DNA of 64,000 bases from Paenibacillus sp. E222 (GCF_013401555.1 NZ_CP058552.1:5828001-5892000); one strand, 5' to 3'. Shown: positions 51,240 through 60,107, numbered from the stretch's first letter. Made by a program: numbers and translations. The notes: generated by a model from the sequence alone, not told the origin.

Positions 51240-51788
51240 TTACAGAAGCTGTTCTATACTCGCCTGAATCTCGTCAATCGAATCAACAGGTTCAAAACGT
51301 TTAACCACATGCCCTTCGGCATCAATCAGAAATTTCGTGAAGTTCCACTTGATTGCATCACCATGCAACCATTCCGGTGCTTTGTCCGCCACCATCAGCT
51401 TCAACAGTTTCGCTTGCACATCTGACTCATCAAAACCTGCAAAAGGTCCCGACTTTTTCAAAAAGTCATACAGCGGATGTGCCGCTTCTCCATTGACATC
51501 CATTTTGGAGAACATGGGGAATTTCACGCCATAGTTAATCTGACAAAAGGACTCCGCCTCTTCGCTGCTTCCCGGCTCTTGCTCCGCAAACTGATTACAC
51601 GGGAAACCAATGATCTGAAGCCCTTGCCCTTTATATCGGTCATAAAGCTTCTGCATGTCGTCGAACTGATGCGTGTACTTACACTTGCTCGCTGTATTCA
51701 CGATCAGTACAGGTTTTCCTTCGTATTGATAGAGCGGGAAACGCTCTCCACTCGTTTTGGTTACGCTAAAGTCATAGATGGTTGGCAT
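51240..51788 (-). CDS. Glutathione-peroxidase-fold thiol peroxidase, second copy
   Basis: 182-residue GPx-family enzyme with VLIVNTASKCKYTHQF (peroxidatic Cys about residue 35), IIGFPCNQFAEQEPGSSEEA and WNFTKFLID. It differs from the copy at 10700-11254 over most of its length but keeps all motifs. ATG at 51788 is preferred: the next upstream start, at 51806, adds six residues not seen in the family. Weak TGAGGTG ribosome site. Hydroperoxide reduction with a thioredoxin partner is expected. Confidence 0.9.
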   Translation of the reverse strand: MPTIYDFSVTKTSGERFPLYQYEGKPVLIVNTASKCKYTHQFDDMQKLYDRYKGQGLQIIGFPCNQFAEQEPGSSEEAESFCQINYGVKFPMFSKMDVNGEAAHPLYDFLKKSGPFAGFDESDVQAKLLKLMVADKAPEWLHGDAIKWNFTKFLIDAEGHVVKRFEPVDSIDEIQASIEQLL

Positions 51789-51962
51789 AAGATTGGTGCA
51801 CCTCACGATGTTATGTAGTTATAAAGACTCATATGAATTTCTATTATATACGAAATAGAAGATTCTGTACCGTAAAAAAAGCCTATAACTGCTGCACGAA
51901 CAAATCAATCTCATTATCGGGATGTTCAGGTTGATATCGTTCATCCCAAATTTCAAAATTAT

Positions 51963-52748
51963 TCATCTCAACATCCGTTCCAGCACTATCGCAACTCCGT
52001 CAGAATCATTCGTATCAGTGATCTCTTTCGAGAGAATCTTCAACTCTTCAATTGCATTACCCATGGCTACCGACCAGCCACATATTTCAAATAACCCGAT
52101 ATCATTAAAATCATCACCGAAAACCATTACATCTTCAACTTTTATTTTCATTGCCTTACATAAAATTCTCAATGCATTTTCTTTGGAGGCTTTGATTGAT
52201 GAGACTTGAACAAGATTACCACCGTCTGTAACCAAAACATTTAATCTGGATGCAAACTTCTTTCTGAGAAAATCTATATCCTTGAATCCCGTAAAAAGTA
52301 CTTTTGTTGCAGCAATACCTTTGAGCTCTTCTAATGATTTTATCGATGGGTTTTCTTTAACTCTCATAAGCGTTGTATAATCATATTCTTTTAAACTAAT
52401 CCATTGATCCTCCACTTCAAGGCTTAAACCCAGTTCATTGTTATTCTTCATGCCATAATTTATTAATTCAGCAGTGATCGCAGGGTCTATGTGTTCATAT
52501 TGTTGAATACCAGTGTAATTGCAGTGGATATAGGCTCCATTGTAATATATAAAAGAACCGCTACGGAGCAATTCCTCAGGTAAAAGCAACCTTACTGCTC
52601 TTGGTGGACGTGCTGTAGCATAGATAAATCTGATCCCTTGTTTAGAGCATGTCACCATTGTCTCATAATTCCGTTTCGAAATTTGTTTATCTGTGTTGAG
52701 TAATGTTCCATCCAAATCTAATACTACTATTGGATACTGTATAGAAAT
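51963..52748 (-). CDS. Cof-type HAD hydrolase with unclear start
   Basis: HAD superfamily phosphatase (class IIB), about 260 residues. Motif I is VVLDLDGTLLNTDKQIS, with the nucleophile Asp at the first D; later IRFIYATARPPRAV (motif II) and VMVFGDDFNDIGLFEICG (motif IV). The frame is open only from a TAG at 52755-52757. Between this stop and motif I there is no ATG or GTG; the only TTG is the Leu codon between the two Asp of motif I and cannot be the start. Remaining options are ATT at 52748 or ATA at 52742 after a GGGGGGG run (52749-52755), or loss of one G from the run, which would join a TTG at 52767. Confidence 0.75.
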   Translation of the reverse strand: MSIQYPIVVLDLDGTLLNTDKQISKRNYETMVTCSKQGIRFIYATARPPRAVRLLLPEELLRSGSFIYYNGAYIHCNYTGIQQYEHIDPAITAELINYGMKNNNELGLSLEVEDQWISLKEYDYTTLMRVKENPSIKSLEELKGIAATKVLFTGFKDIDFLRKKFASRLNVLVTDGGNLVQVSSIKASKENALRILCKAMKIKVEDVMVFGDDFNDIGLFEICGWSVAMGNAIEELKILSKEITDTNDSDGVAIVLERMLR

Positions 52749-52774
52749 CCCCCCCTATGCCACTCAAGTTCACT

Positions 52775-53285
52775 CTACACTTTCGTTGCGTTATTGAATC
52801 GATGTATTCCAAATTCTTTGAAATCCGATGTAAGTATCGCCTCTCTCATTGGGTGCAAATTTGGAGTAAATCTGAGTTCAATTCCTTTCTTAAATAATCT
52901 CTCCATTAAACCATCTATACGGTCTATTTGTAGAGGCTTAGTAACCTGATGAGAAATGTAGTATCCCGCCGTTGGATCAAAGTTCAAAAGTCGTGTCATC
53001 GAATTGGTACCTGTACAGGGTCTGATTCATAATGCTCGGATACCATGAACTTTCAACCGTAACGATGATATCTGCATCAGAATGCTTGAAAAACTTCTCC
53101 CTATTCTCATCACTTAAAGTGTCAGTCTTTTTACAGATGATTCTCGGGCAAGCTCTTGGAAAGTAATATGAATATTCATGCTCTTCATCAATAGCCCACA
53201 CCACTGCTGGAAATTCAGCTCTGTTTTGTTTCTCTCTTGGAATAAAAACCTGGATATCTGAAACCTCGCTAAAATGATAAAGCAT
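52775..53285 (-). pseudogene. DUF6886-like gene split by a frameshift
   Basis: Two overlapping frames make one protein. The first (53285-52977) runs MLYHFSEVSDIQVFIPREKQ to LYRYQFDDTTFEL and stops; the second (entered near 52985, ending 52775) runs FDPTAGYYISHQV to FKEFGIHRFNNAT. Together they match the remembered layout of DUF6886 proteins (~170 residues). A single-base change around GAACTTTGATCC near 52975-52985 separates them. It is either a disabled gene or a sequence error. Function of the family is unknown. Confidence 0.65.
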
Positions 53286-53334
53286 TCAGGCACCTCTCAT
53301 CATTTAGTGATTCTTAAGCCTCGGAAAGATTCTC

Positions 53335-53834
53335 TTACATTCCAACATTGCCCCACTTCTCGTCACATAAAACGACAGAAGTCTCGATTTGTCTTTCGGG
53401 AACGTTCCAGTATCGAGTTAATAACTGCTTCTTCTCATCCGAAGAAACTAGGGTAAAACCATTTTTCAAATAGAATTTTATAGCCATTCTGCGGAGTCCC
53501 AAGTTCCTATTAATATCGGTTTATCGGTGGATGCCACCAGATGAGCCAACAGCTTTGTGCCTATTCCGCTCCCCCGTTGGTGAGTTCTTACATATGCGTG
53601 CCTGATTAAAGCAACATCACCTTTATCCTGAATTCCCATAACGCCCCATAATCTATTATTTTCTTCAAAGCCCCAGAATACGACGCCATCATGGATTTCC
53701 TGATTCAATTCTTGCAATGGCATATAGGGTTCATGATAGCGATCCTCAGGAATTACACCCTGGTATGCCTTTGCTGCATCATTAATGATCTCAACCATTG
53801 CATCTGCGTCCATGCTGTTACACAATCTGATCAT
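53335..53834 (-). pseudogene. GNAT acetyltransferase gene with a one-base deletion
   Basis: The first frame (53834-53478) encodes a GNAT start: MIRLCNSMDADAMVEIINDA, HAYVRTHQRGSGIGTKLLAH with the acetyl-CoA loop, then IGTWDSAEWL and a stop. Adding one G to TGGCTATAA (near 53484) restores the frame and continues AIKFYLKNGFTLVS, then LLTRYWNVPERQIETSVVL, the usual end of such acetyltransferases, to a stop at 53335. AGGAGGATTATGCC precedes the start. As it stands the protein lacks its last beta strands. Confidence 0.75.
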
Positions 53835-53873
53835 GGCATAATCCTCCTGAAGGTTTACATTCTATTAATTGAA

Positions 53874-54509
53874 CTATCGTAATGGATATACCAATTCAAT
53901 AGGTTCGTTAATCAATTCCTCTTTGAAAATATAATTATGATCTGCTCCCACAACACATAGAATTTTCTTACCCGGATTCGAATGATATGTGTTCTTCACA
54001 CGTTGAATCATGATCTGATTTCGTACGATCCATCTAAAGTTATTTGCTTTTGGATTAATCTGATCCAACCATTCATATTTCTGTTTGGTCATCGTATCAA
54101 ACGCATCCGAGTTAAAGGGAATCGATCCAACATCATGTGTATTCATTTGTTTAGCAAACCATTCATCATCGACCTTCTCCAATGCTTTACGCTGCTCTTC
54201 TGAGAAACCGTTAAATGGATCAAAATCATTCCAGACATCTAACTCAAACCAGTCAATAGGTACAAACTCTATATTCCGTTCTTCGCATAATGGAAAGATA
54301 AGCTCCCAATACTCACTGGCTGGCTCCCCCCAATATCCCTTATCCTGTTTATCCTTGATATACTTCTTCCAACTCTGGGGATGCACTTCACCGCAGATGA
54401 TATCCGGGTTGAATTCAGTGATCAGATCCTCATACAGGGTAAGTGAACTGTTATATTTCGCTCTTAATTCTTGATTATGAATTGTCCCCAAGATTCCAAC
54501 GACGGTCAT
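53874..54509 (-). CDS. TIKI/TraB-like hypothetical protein
   Basis: 211 residues, no signal peptide. It begins TVVGILGTIHN, followed by DIICGEVHPQSWKKY and IEFVPIDWFELDVW, and ends near CVVGADHNYIFKEEL. A GxxH motif near the N-terminus (GTIH, residues 8-11) and another near the C-terminus (GADH), plus an acidic residue after the first strand, are the hallmarks of the TIKI superfamily (TraB/PrgY, erythromycin-esterase-like, haem-binding ChaN). AAGGAGAAATGAT precedes the ATG. Assignment is from motif pattern only and remains tentative. Confidence 0.6.
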   Translation of the reverse strand: MTVVGILGTIHNQELRAKYNSSLTLYEDLITEFNPDIICGEVHPQSWKKYIKDKQDKGYWGEPASEYWELIFPLCEERNIEFVPIDWFELDVWNDFDPFNGFSEEQRKALEKVDDEWFAKQMNTHDVGSIPFNSDAFDTMTKQKYEWLDQINPKANNFRWIVRNQIMIQRVKNTYHSNPGKKILCVVGADHNYIFKEELINEPIELVYPLR

Positions 54510-54562
54510 ATCATTTCTCCTTTGTAGATGTTATATCATGATTCTGAGATTCCTATGTAAGT

Positions 54563-55006
54563 CTATAATCTTTTCTTCAGGAAATACTGAATAATTCCTT
54601 CCGGGTATTCATCTATCATTCCAAACACTTCATAACCCATCTTCTTGTAAAATTCAGGAGACTGATAAGAAAATGTACTTGTGTGTGAAAGTTTGCAGCC
54701 CTCCCGAACAGCAATGCTCTCTGCTTTTGTGATTAATGATTTCCCATACCCATTTTCTCTGTATTCTTCATCAATCCAAAAGTTATCAATATATAAAGTA
54801 TAACAGTACGTAGCACAGAAGATCCCACCTACGGCTTTGCCTGTCTTATCCCTTAGAAACAAATTGATGCTTTTTCCAGGTTTCTTTAATAGACCATTGG
54901 TTTCTCTTAGATTGTATTGATACAGATTGCTACAGACAGCATGGTAATCCTCCTCATGATCTTCCAATACAATGTTCAATTCATCGTTAACAGCAGGGTT
55001 ATTCAT
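54563..55006 (-). CDS. GNAT-family acetyltransferase
   Basis: 147-residue GNAT. Acetyl-CoA loop WIDEEYRENGYGKSLITKAE about residues 80-98, preceded by CYTLYIDNFW and followed by LSHTSTFSYQSPEFYKKMGYEVFG, typical of small aminoglycoside- or peptide-acetylating members. ATG at 55006 has GTGAGGACG upstream; the GTG inside that site (55021) is unlikely. Its substrate cannot be inferred. Confidence 0.88.
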   Translation of the reverse strand: MNNPAVNDELNIVLEDHEEDYHAVCSNLYQYNLRETNGLLKKPGKSINLFLRDKTGKAVGGIFCATYCYTLYIDNFWIDEEYRENGYGKSLITKAESIAVREGCKLSHTSTFSYQSPEFYKKMGYEVFGMIDEYPEGIIQYFLKKRL

Positions 55007-55114
55007 TTTTAACGTCCTCACGATTTCATATTATTTGTCTATGATTACATGTTAACAATGATCACCCTCTTTTTCCAATGATTTCTGAATACCCTTGAGG
55101 AATGAAAGCATAAG

Positions 55115-55141
55115 CAAAAAAGGCCGCCCTGCAGGCAGCCC
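55115..55141 (-). terminator. Intrinsic terminator of the MBL gene
   Basis: On the minus strand GGCTGCC / GGCGGCC (one wobble) with a TGCAG loop and TTTTTT tail, ~125 bp beyond the stop. Confidence 0.75.
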
Positions 55142-55264
55142 TTTCCAACCTTATTTACGAACGGAGAGAATGAACTTCTCCAGCAATTCTGTATTGGTAA
55201 TGCTGTGATTACATCCTTGGTTGTGAACAGGTAATAAACCTTCTTGTGTGTCGATGGTACTCTT

Positions 55265-56122
55265 TTATTCCGCTGCTTTTGATTGTAATATCTGATCATT
55301 CACAAATCCTTGTAAGAAGAAAAGCTCATTGTCATTCGCTGTTCGATTATTGGCTGCTTCAAAACGCTCGATCGCATCTTCTAATGACGTGGATTTCACA
55401 GCATCATTGGCTGAGATGAGCTCTCTCCAAAACGTATCCATCTCCTCCACGTCACAGATCGACTCATGACCAAGCAAGAAATGAACGGCATCATATTGCT
55501 GAATGTCCTCAATCATAGGCAATAACTTGTCTTGCTTAATATGATATAGCGAATTTGTAGTTGTGTTGTAAGCACTGTCCCCCAGAAAAATGACCTTTTC
55601 ATCCGGAATATACACAACTGTTGAATCATCCGTATGCGTACTTCGAATGGTTTCCAAAATACACACTTTATTTCCCAAATCCACATGAAGTGATTTTTCA
55701 AAAATGATATCCGGGTGGCTTAATTGAAAGGTTTCTCTGTCGGGTATTTCATGTTGTATCGTTTCCATGCATAGTGTGTTCATCTTCTTGGAATCCACAT
55801 ACTCCTGAAGAGAGCGGTCATCATAAGAATAGTTCCGCCAATCATTCATCTTTTGGTTAGTTAGACTATTCATAATAATCGTAGCTCCGTATTCATTCAT
55901 TCCTAAAAAATGATCCCAATGGGCATGAGTGATGACCACATATTTAACGGGTGGAACGTTTAACTTCTCTATTTCATGTAAGAAATCCCTGGCATGTTGA
56001 ACCGAATTTCCAGCGTCAACGACGAGGCTGTATTTATCACCGCAAACTAACCCCAATGTCGGTCTTTCTTTATCATTTTGGTTAGATAGATAATAGATGG
56101 TTTCACTTAATTGATTTAGCAT
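55265..56122 (-). CDS. MBL-fold metallo-hydrolase
   Basis: 285-residue metallo-beta-lactamase-fold enzyme: GDKYSLVVDAGNS, the zinc motif VITHAHWDHFLGMNEYG about residues 62-75, LETIRSTHTDDSTVVYIPDEKVIFLGD with the bridging Asp, and HFLLGHES with the last His. Substrate not evident; beta-lactamase-like, lactonase or other ester hydrolysis are possible. ATG at 56122 has GAGGAGA at good spacing. The reading frame continues 37 codons past the stop without interruption. Confidence 0.85.
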   Translation of the reverse strand: MLNQLSETIYYLSNQNDKERPTLGLVCGDKYSLVVDAGNSVQHARDFLHEIEKLNVPPVKYVVITHAHWDHFLGMNEYGATIIMNSLTNQKMNDWRNYSYDDRSLQEYVDSKKMNTLCMETIQHEIPDRETFQLSHPDIIFEKSLHVDLGNKVCILETIRSTHTDDSTVVYIPDEKVIFLGDSAYNTTTNSLYHIKQDKLLPMIEDIQQYDAVHFLLGHESICDVEEMDTFWRELISANDAVKSTSLEDAIERFEAANNRTANDNELFFLQGFVNDQILQSKAAE

Positions 56123-56440
56123 GTTCATTCTCCTCTATAATAAATTCTTGATCCATAAGAGAGAAAATCTGCATGCTTATTTAAATCAACATTTAGATTT
56201 TCTCATTTTATTTGTTTACCAATGGAATCACCTCCCTTGTTTACTCATGGATAGAAAATGTTAATTATATCCAAGCACTAAACGTTAGCTTAACTCATCT
56301 GATAAAAATATTCCATTAATTTTTCCTTATATGATAATTTCCACTCATAATTATAGGTAGCTCTAATGCAAAATAATCCCAAACCAAAAGGAGGATACAG
56401 GAAACTGTATCCCCCATCCTCCGTACAAGTCCGCCTTATT
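56123..56440. other. 318-bp intergenic region
   Basis: AT-rich, with no gene. It holds the promoter region of the MBL gene and, at its right end, the terminator of the polysaccharide locus. Confidence 0.6.
56388..56416 (-). terminator. Intrinsic terminator of the GH105 operon
   Basis: GGATACAG / CTGTATCC with loop GAAA and a CCTTTTGG tail on the minus strand, ~25 bp after the GH105 stop. Confidence 0.7.
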
Positions 56441-57511
56441 CTATTCGGCGGTTGGAACCCGCAAGCCCTCAATCAGGATAAACAACGTAAGTGCTTGTCC
56501 ATAACCCATCGGACTGATCGGTATATCTTTATAAAACTGAGCATCCTGCCCCACAGGTGTACCATAGGACACCTGCTGTACAACACCGTGATCATCAATT
56601 TGTTTCAACACCGCTTCAAGCGCACTCAAGCCATTCTGGCGATAGGATTCATCCAGGTATCCATACCGGATTCCCTTGAGAATGCCGTATCCAATCGCTG
56701 CTGTTGCCGAGGTTTCTTTGTAAGATGCGGGGTCATCCAGTACGGTGTGCCACATGCCATCCTCACCCTGAAGCTTGCTCAGTGCTCTTACTTGAGCGGT
56801 TGCTGTATCCAGCAGATAGGCCTTGAGCCCGTCTTCGATCGGAATGATATTCAGGAAATCCATAACTCCCGCCGTATACCATGCATTGCCCCTTCCCCAA
56901 TGAACAGCACCATAGTTATGATTTTCATTGAAATCCCAGCCATGATAGAACAATCCGGTTTTCTTGTTGTATAGATATTTGATATGCACAAGGAACTGTC
57001 GCTTTGCTTCTTCCACCATGTCCGGTTTCTTGAAGTATACCCCTGCCTTGGCCAAAAATAGCACCGTCATAAACAGGGTATCAATCAGAATTTGACCATC
57101 ATTGGCGTCTCCCGTGATCATATGCTGAAACGCACCATCTCCGGTTCGCAGCAGTCCATCCATGATCCAATTGCTCCACTCCTCACAGACATGTTCGTAC
57201 TCCCTGTTTCCGGTCAGCTCGCATAGTGAGATCAAAGTAAGGAGCGGAGCGCAGGTGTTCACATTTTTTTCCGGTAATCCTTCCATCAGCCTTGCATTGT
57301 ACCATGATTCGAGAAATTCCAGCACTTTGGCATCCTTCGTTGCCTCATGAAGTTGAAGCAAGCCATACAGACCGACACCTTGCGGCCATTCCCATAGATG
57401 TATGTCGATTAATCCGATTGGAAACTGTTCATTGATGCTTGTGTTTTTCATAGACTCCATCGCTTGGGATACCTTGCTTATTCTCTCCTGCAGCACCATT
57501 TGATTCGGCAT
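56441..57511 (-). CDS. GH105 unsaturated rhamnogalacturonyl/uronyl hydrolase
   Basis: 356-residue cytosolic (alpha/alpha)6 enzyme of the GH105 (YteR-like) family. It uses hydration of the 4,5-double bond left by polysaccharide lyases to release the terminal sugar. Motifs: HLWEWPQGVGLYGLLQL about residue 45, DGQILIDTLFMTVLFLAKAG with the catalytic Asp about 143 (as in YteR), VHWGRGNAWYTAGVMDFL about 205, and ETSATAAIGYGILKGIRYG. ATG at 57511 follows AAGGGAGTG; no signal peptide. Last gene of the operon, 35 bp after the 851-residue protein. Confidence 0.9.
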   Translation of the reverse strand: MPNQMVLQERISKVSQAMESMKNTSINEQFPIGLIDIHLWEWPQGVGLYGLLQLHEATKDAKVLEFLESWYNARLMEGLPEKNVNTCAPLLTLISLCELTGNREYEHVCEEWSNWIMDGLLRTGDGAFQHMITGDANDGQILIDTLFMTVLFLAKAGVYFKKPDMVEEAKRQFLVHIKYLYNKKTGLFYHGWDFNENHNYGAVHWGRGNAWYTAGVMDFLNIIPIEDGLKAYLLDTATAQVRALSKLQGEDGMWHTVLDDPASYKETSATAAIGYGILKGIRYGYLDESYRQNGLSALEAVLKQIDDHGVVQQVSYGTPVGQDAQFYKDIPISPMGYGQALTLFILIEGLRVPTAE

Positions 57512-57546
57512 GTTGGTTCTCACTCCCTTGGTTTCTTACACACGAT

Positions 57547-60102
57547 TCAGCGCTCCATGTCCAGTAACTTCAGTTGTCCCTTCACTCCATAACCTTCATG
57601 TACAATTTCCTTTTCTTGAATATGAAAAGGCTTGTTCATTCCCCATTGAATTGGACCATATACCGGGTCTGCTAGCGTGAGAGTTAAAGCTTGATTATCG
57701 AATTCCGGGCTGGCAGAACGAACTTGGTTGATAAAAGCGTCAAACGACCCGAATAGCTGTTCGCTTCCTGCTCTTATAATCCAGGCGTTACGCAAGCCAG
57801 GGGAAATAAGTTCGCGCTCTCTTGTCACTCCGTTGCTCTCCATACTCGTCCCGTTGGCCGCATATATGGCTGCATACCCCTTATCCAAACGGGCAAAATG
57901 CCAGTTCTCATGCTGTACCCATTCTGTGAAGGAGTGGGTAGGAAAATAAGCATGTGTCCAGTCAGCGGTCTGATCGGCAGGAATATCAAACATCATCAAA
58001 GCGATCCCTTCATGCTGAACAACATCGGGCAATATCCCATTCCCGGCCCAGAAGCAAGGCCGACCATCCCCATGCTTGTATATTTCTGCCGGATGATTCA
58101 CCCAAATCTGCGCCTCAGGTGACAGAGATAAATGCTGAACGTGCTCCTGATAACCTGGCTTGCCTGGACGAAAGCGAATGATTGATGATAAGGAGTATTC
58201 ATTTGTCCGAAAGTGATAGAGCTTGGCGTAACCTCCCTTGCCCTGCTGATTGGCGAACACCAATTGCTGATTTTCCCCAAGCAGCAGATGCTCCTGATAT
58301 GCTGCTGGAGGACTGTAATCCGATATACTCAAGGCAACATTACTGATTGAATAATTGTTTACATTGCCAACGCCATAAGCGATCCAGCACATGGAAGTCG
58401 TTCCCGCTGCATAACTACCCAGCAGTTCCTTCTCATAGCTGCGCCCAAACGTTGTGGACACGACACCTTGATGCATCTGAACGGTAATATAATAGAATAA
58501 CAGGTCCATTGCCTTTTTGGCTTGCTGCCTGAGCTGTTCATTATGGGCAAATTCATAGATATGCAGCAGCCCAACCGCATCAATCGGAATGTATGCACTT
58601 GAATTCCATTCTGCCAATCCTTCATCCAAAAAGCGCTCGAACCATAATGCAAGCCTCTGCTCTGCTTTTTGGCGATGTACTTCACCGGATTCACCACTGT
58701 TGCTGAATGTTTCATCCCCAAACAACTGTCCGGCTAACAGCTCATTGGTGTGGAACAACAAGGCATGGTTCTCACTGAAGAACCACATCACATCATCGCC
58801 AGGTTCATCAATCCAATATCGATAGCCCAGAATACTTGCTTTTACCCGATCCCAGAACAATTCACTGAACAGACCGCTATTTCGCTCATCTCTCCAAAGA
58901 CGGAACAGTCCCACCAGATAGAAGTCACTGCAATCCTTCCGTTGTTCAATCCCTTCCACACCTTCAAGCAGCATGTTCTCTGCTTCTTGCACATTGCCAT
59001 TTGTTTTTAACATGGCGATAGCCGTATGAATGTTAGGACTGCCCTTCTCAGCAATACATTGCAGAGCCAGAGATTTGCGTGCTTCAATATCCGCAGTTTG
59101 CTGAGCAGCCTCATCATAACTGGTATCGTAGGATTGACAGCCGAACTTCTTCGTCAATGCTACGTTTGAAACTGAAATCGTCAGCGTGAAGTATACGTAA
59201 TGATGACCAATTTCATTGGTATGTGCCAGAACCAGTTCCGTTTCCTTCTCAGCTATGTGTATTGTCTTGTTTTCGGTGCCATCAAAAAAATTGCCATACT
59301 GGATATCAATCTCTCTAACGATGTCCGGTAAGGGAAGCGGCAGCTTGAGCTTAATCTGCTCACCTCTGAAGAGATCCGAAGGAAAATAAGCCTGTTCGAG
59401 GGCTTGCTCTGCGGATTTTACAGACTCGGCCAAATGAGGAGCAATAGGCAGGGAAATCACCAATTCCTCGTCTCCCAGATATTCCACCGAAAAAGCATAC
59501 ATGGTATCCCGCTCAGCCAGATCCTCCCAGCAGGCATAGATTTCATTGATTCCGGCTACAAGTTCAGCTTTAATAACGATTTCCTGCTCCTTGTTACGCA
59601 TGAGTGGCGCAAAATCCGTTACCATTTCCCCATTCATCCACAACGTCAGACTGCCATAGGTCTTAATTCGCAAAGAGGCGGTATGAGCAGTCGGAGAAAT
59701 TAGTCTTGTCGCCGCGTAACTGCGCAGATGTGTCGGTACAAACCAGAATCCTGATTTCTCCACCCGTGGATTATTCCAAGGAGAATACAGTGCCCAAGGC
59801 ATTCCGTTCTCTTCTCCAACAAAGTCGTCTCCCGGGCTAGGAAACTCGCTCCATTGATCAAAAAATCGGTTCACAGGCTGCGTTCTCCTATGTTCTACAA
59901 ATTCCTTTCTGCATGGATTCTCATGAATAGCAAAACCATCGATAAGCCAATCATTAATATCTCCCTCCATCGTTGTGGGAACAAAGGCAACAGGCTTCGT
60001 ATATATACCGCTGATCATCCAATGATTAATGACCTGATTGTGACCTAATTTCATAGGTTTATAATTCAAGGTATCCATCTCACTCCGGGTGGTATCTGAC
60101 AT
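57547..60102 (-). CDS. Large uncharacterised protein, putative carbohydrate-active enzyme
   Basis: 851 residues, no signal peptide, not assigned to any family by eye. The first ~270 residues look beta-rich with a carbohydrate-module flavour (LRIKTYGSLTLWMNGEMV, a GH2-like sugar-binding phrase; EIVIKAELVAGINEIYACWED). About 350-620 is helical, with ENHALLFHTNELLAGQLFGDE, SSAYIPIDAVGLLHIYEFAHN and SYAAGTTSMCWIAYG, an (alpha/alpha)-toroid-like pattern. The end is again beta-rich (HYFRT-type strands, FHIQEKEIVHEG). It sits between a permease (5-bp gap) and GH105, so it probably acts on imported uronate-containing oligosaccharide. AAAGGATGAG precedes the ATG. A new lyase or hydrolase family is possible. 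Confidence 0.7.
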   Translation of the reverse strand: MSDTTRSEMDTLNYKPMKLGHNQVINHWMISGIYTKPVAFVPTTMEGDINDWLIDGFAIHENPCRKEFVEHRRTQPVNRFFDQWSEFPSPGDDFVGEENGMPWALYSPWNNPRVEKSGFWFVPTHLRSYAATRLISPTAHTASLRIKTYGSLTLWMNGEMVTDFAPLMRNKEQEIVIKAELVAGINEIYACWEDLAERDTMYAFSVEYLGDEELVISLPIAPHLAESVKSAEQALEQAYFPSDLFRGEQIKLKLPLPLPDIVREIDIQYGNFFDGTENKTIHIAEKETELVLAHTNEIGHHYVYFTLTISVSNVALTKKFGCQSYDTSYDEAAQQTADIEARKSLALQCIAEKGSPNIHTAIAMLKTNGNVQEAENMLLEGVEGIEQRKDCSDFYLVGLFRLWRDERNSGLFSELFWDRVKASILGYRYWIDEPGDDVMWFFSENHALLFHTNELLAGQLFGDETFSNSGESGEVHRQKAEQRLALWFERFLDEGLAEWNSSAYIPIDAVGLLHIYEFAHNEQLRQQAKKAMDLLFYYITVQMHQGVVSTTFGRSYEKELLGSYAAGTTSMCWIAYGVGNVNNYSISNVALSISDYSPPAAYQEHLLLGENQQLVFANQQGKGGYAKLYHFRTNEYSLSSIIRFRPGKPGYQEHVQHLSLSPEAQIWVNHPAEIYKHGDGRPCFWAGNGILPDVVQHEGIALMMFDIPADQTADWTHAYFPTHSFTEWVQHENWHFARLDKGYAAIYAANGTSMESNGVTRERELISPGLRNAWIIRAGSEQLFGSFDAFINQVRSASPEFDNQALTLTLADPVYGPIQWGMNKPFHIQEKEIVHEGYGVKGQLKLLDMER

Positions 60103-60107
60103 TCAAC

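Noticed and set aside
55045..55299. An 84-codon frame between the GNAT and MBL genes
   Set aside because: It runs through a clear intrinsic terminator, lacks a ribosome site and overlaps the MBL 3' end; the content is not protein-like.
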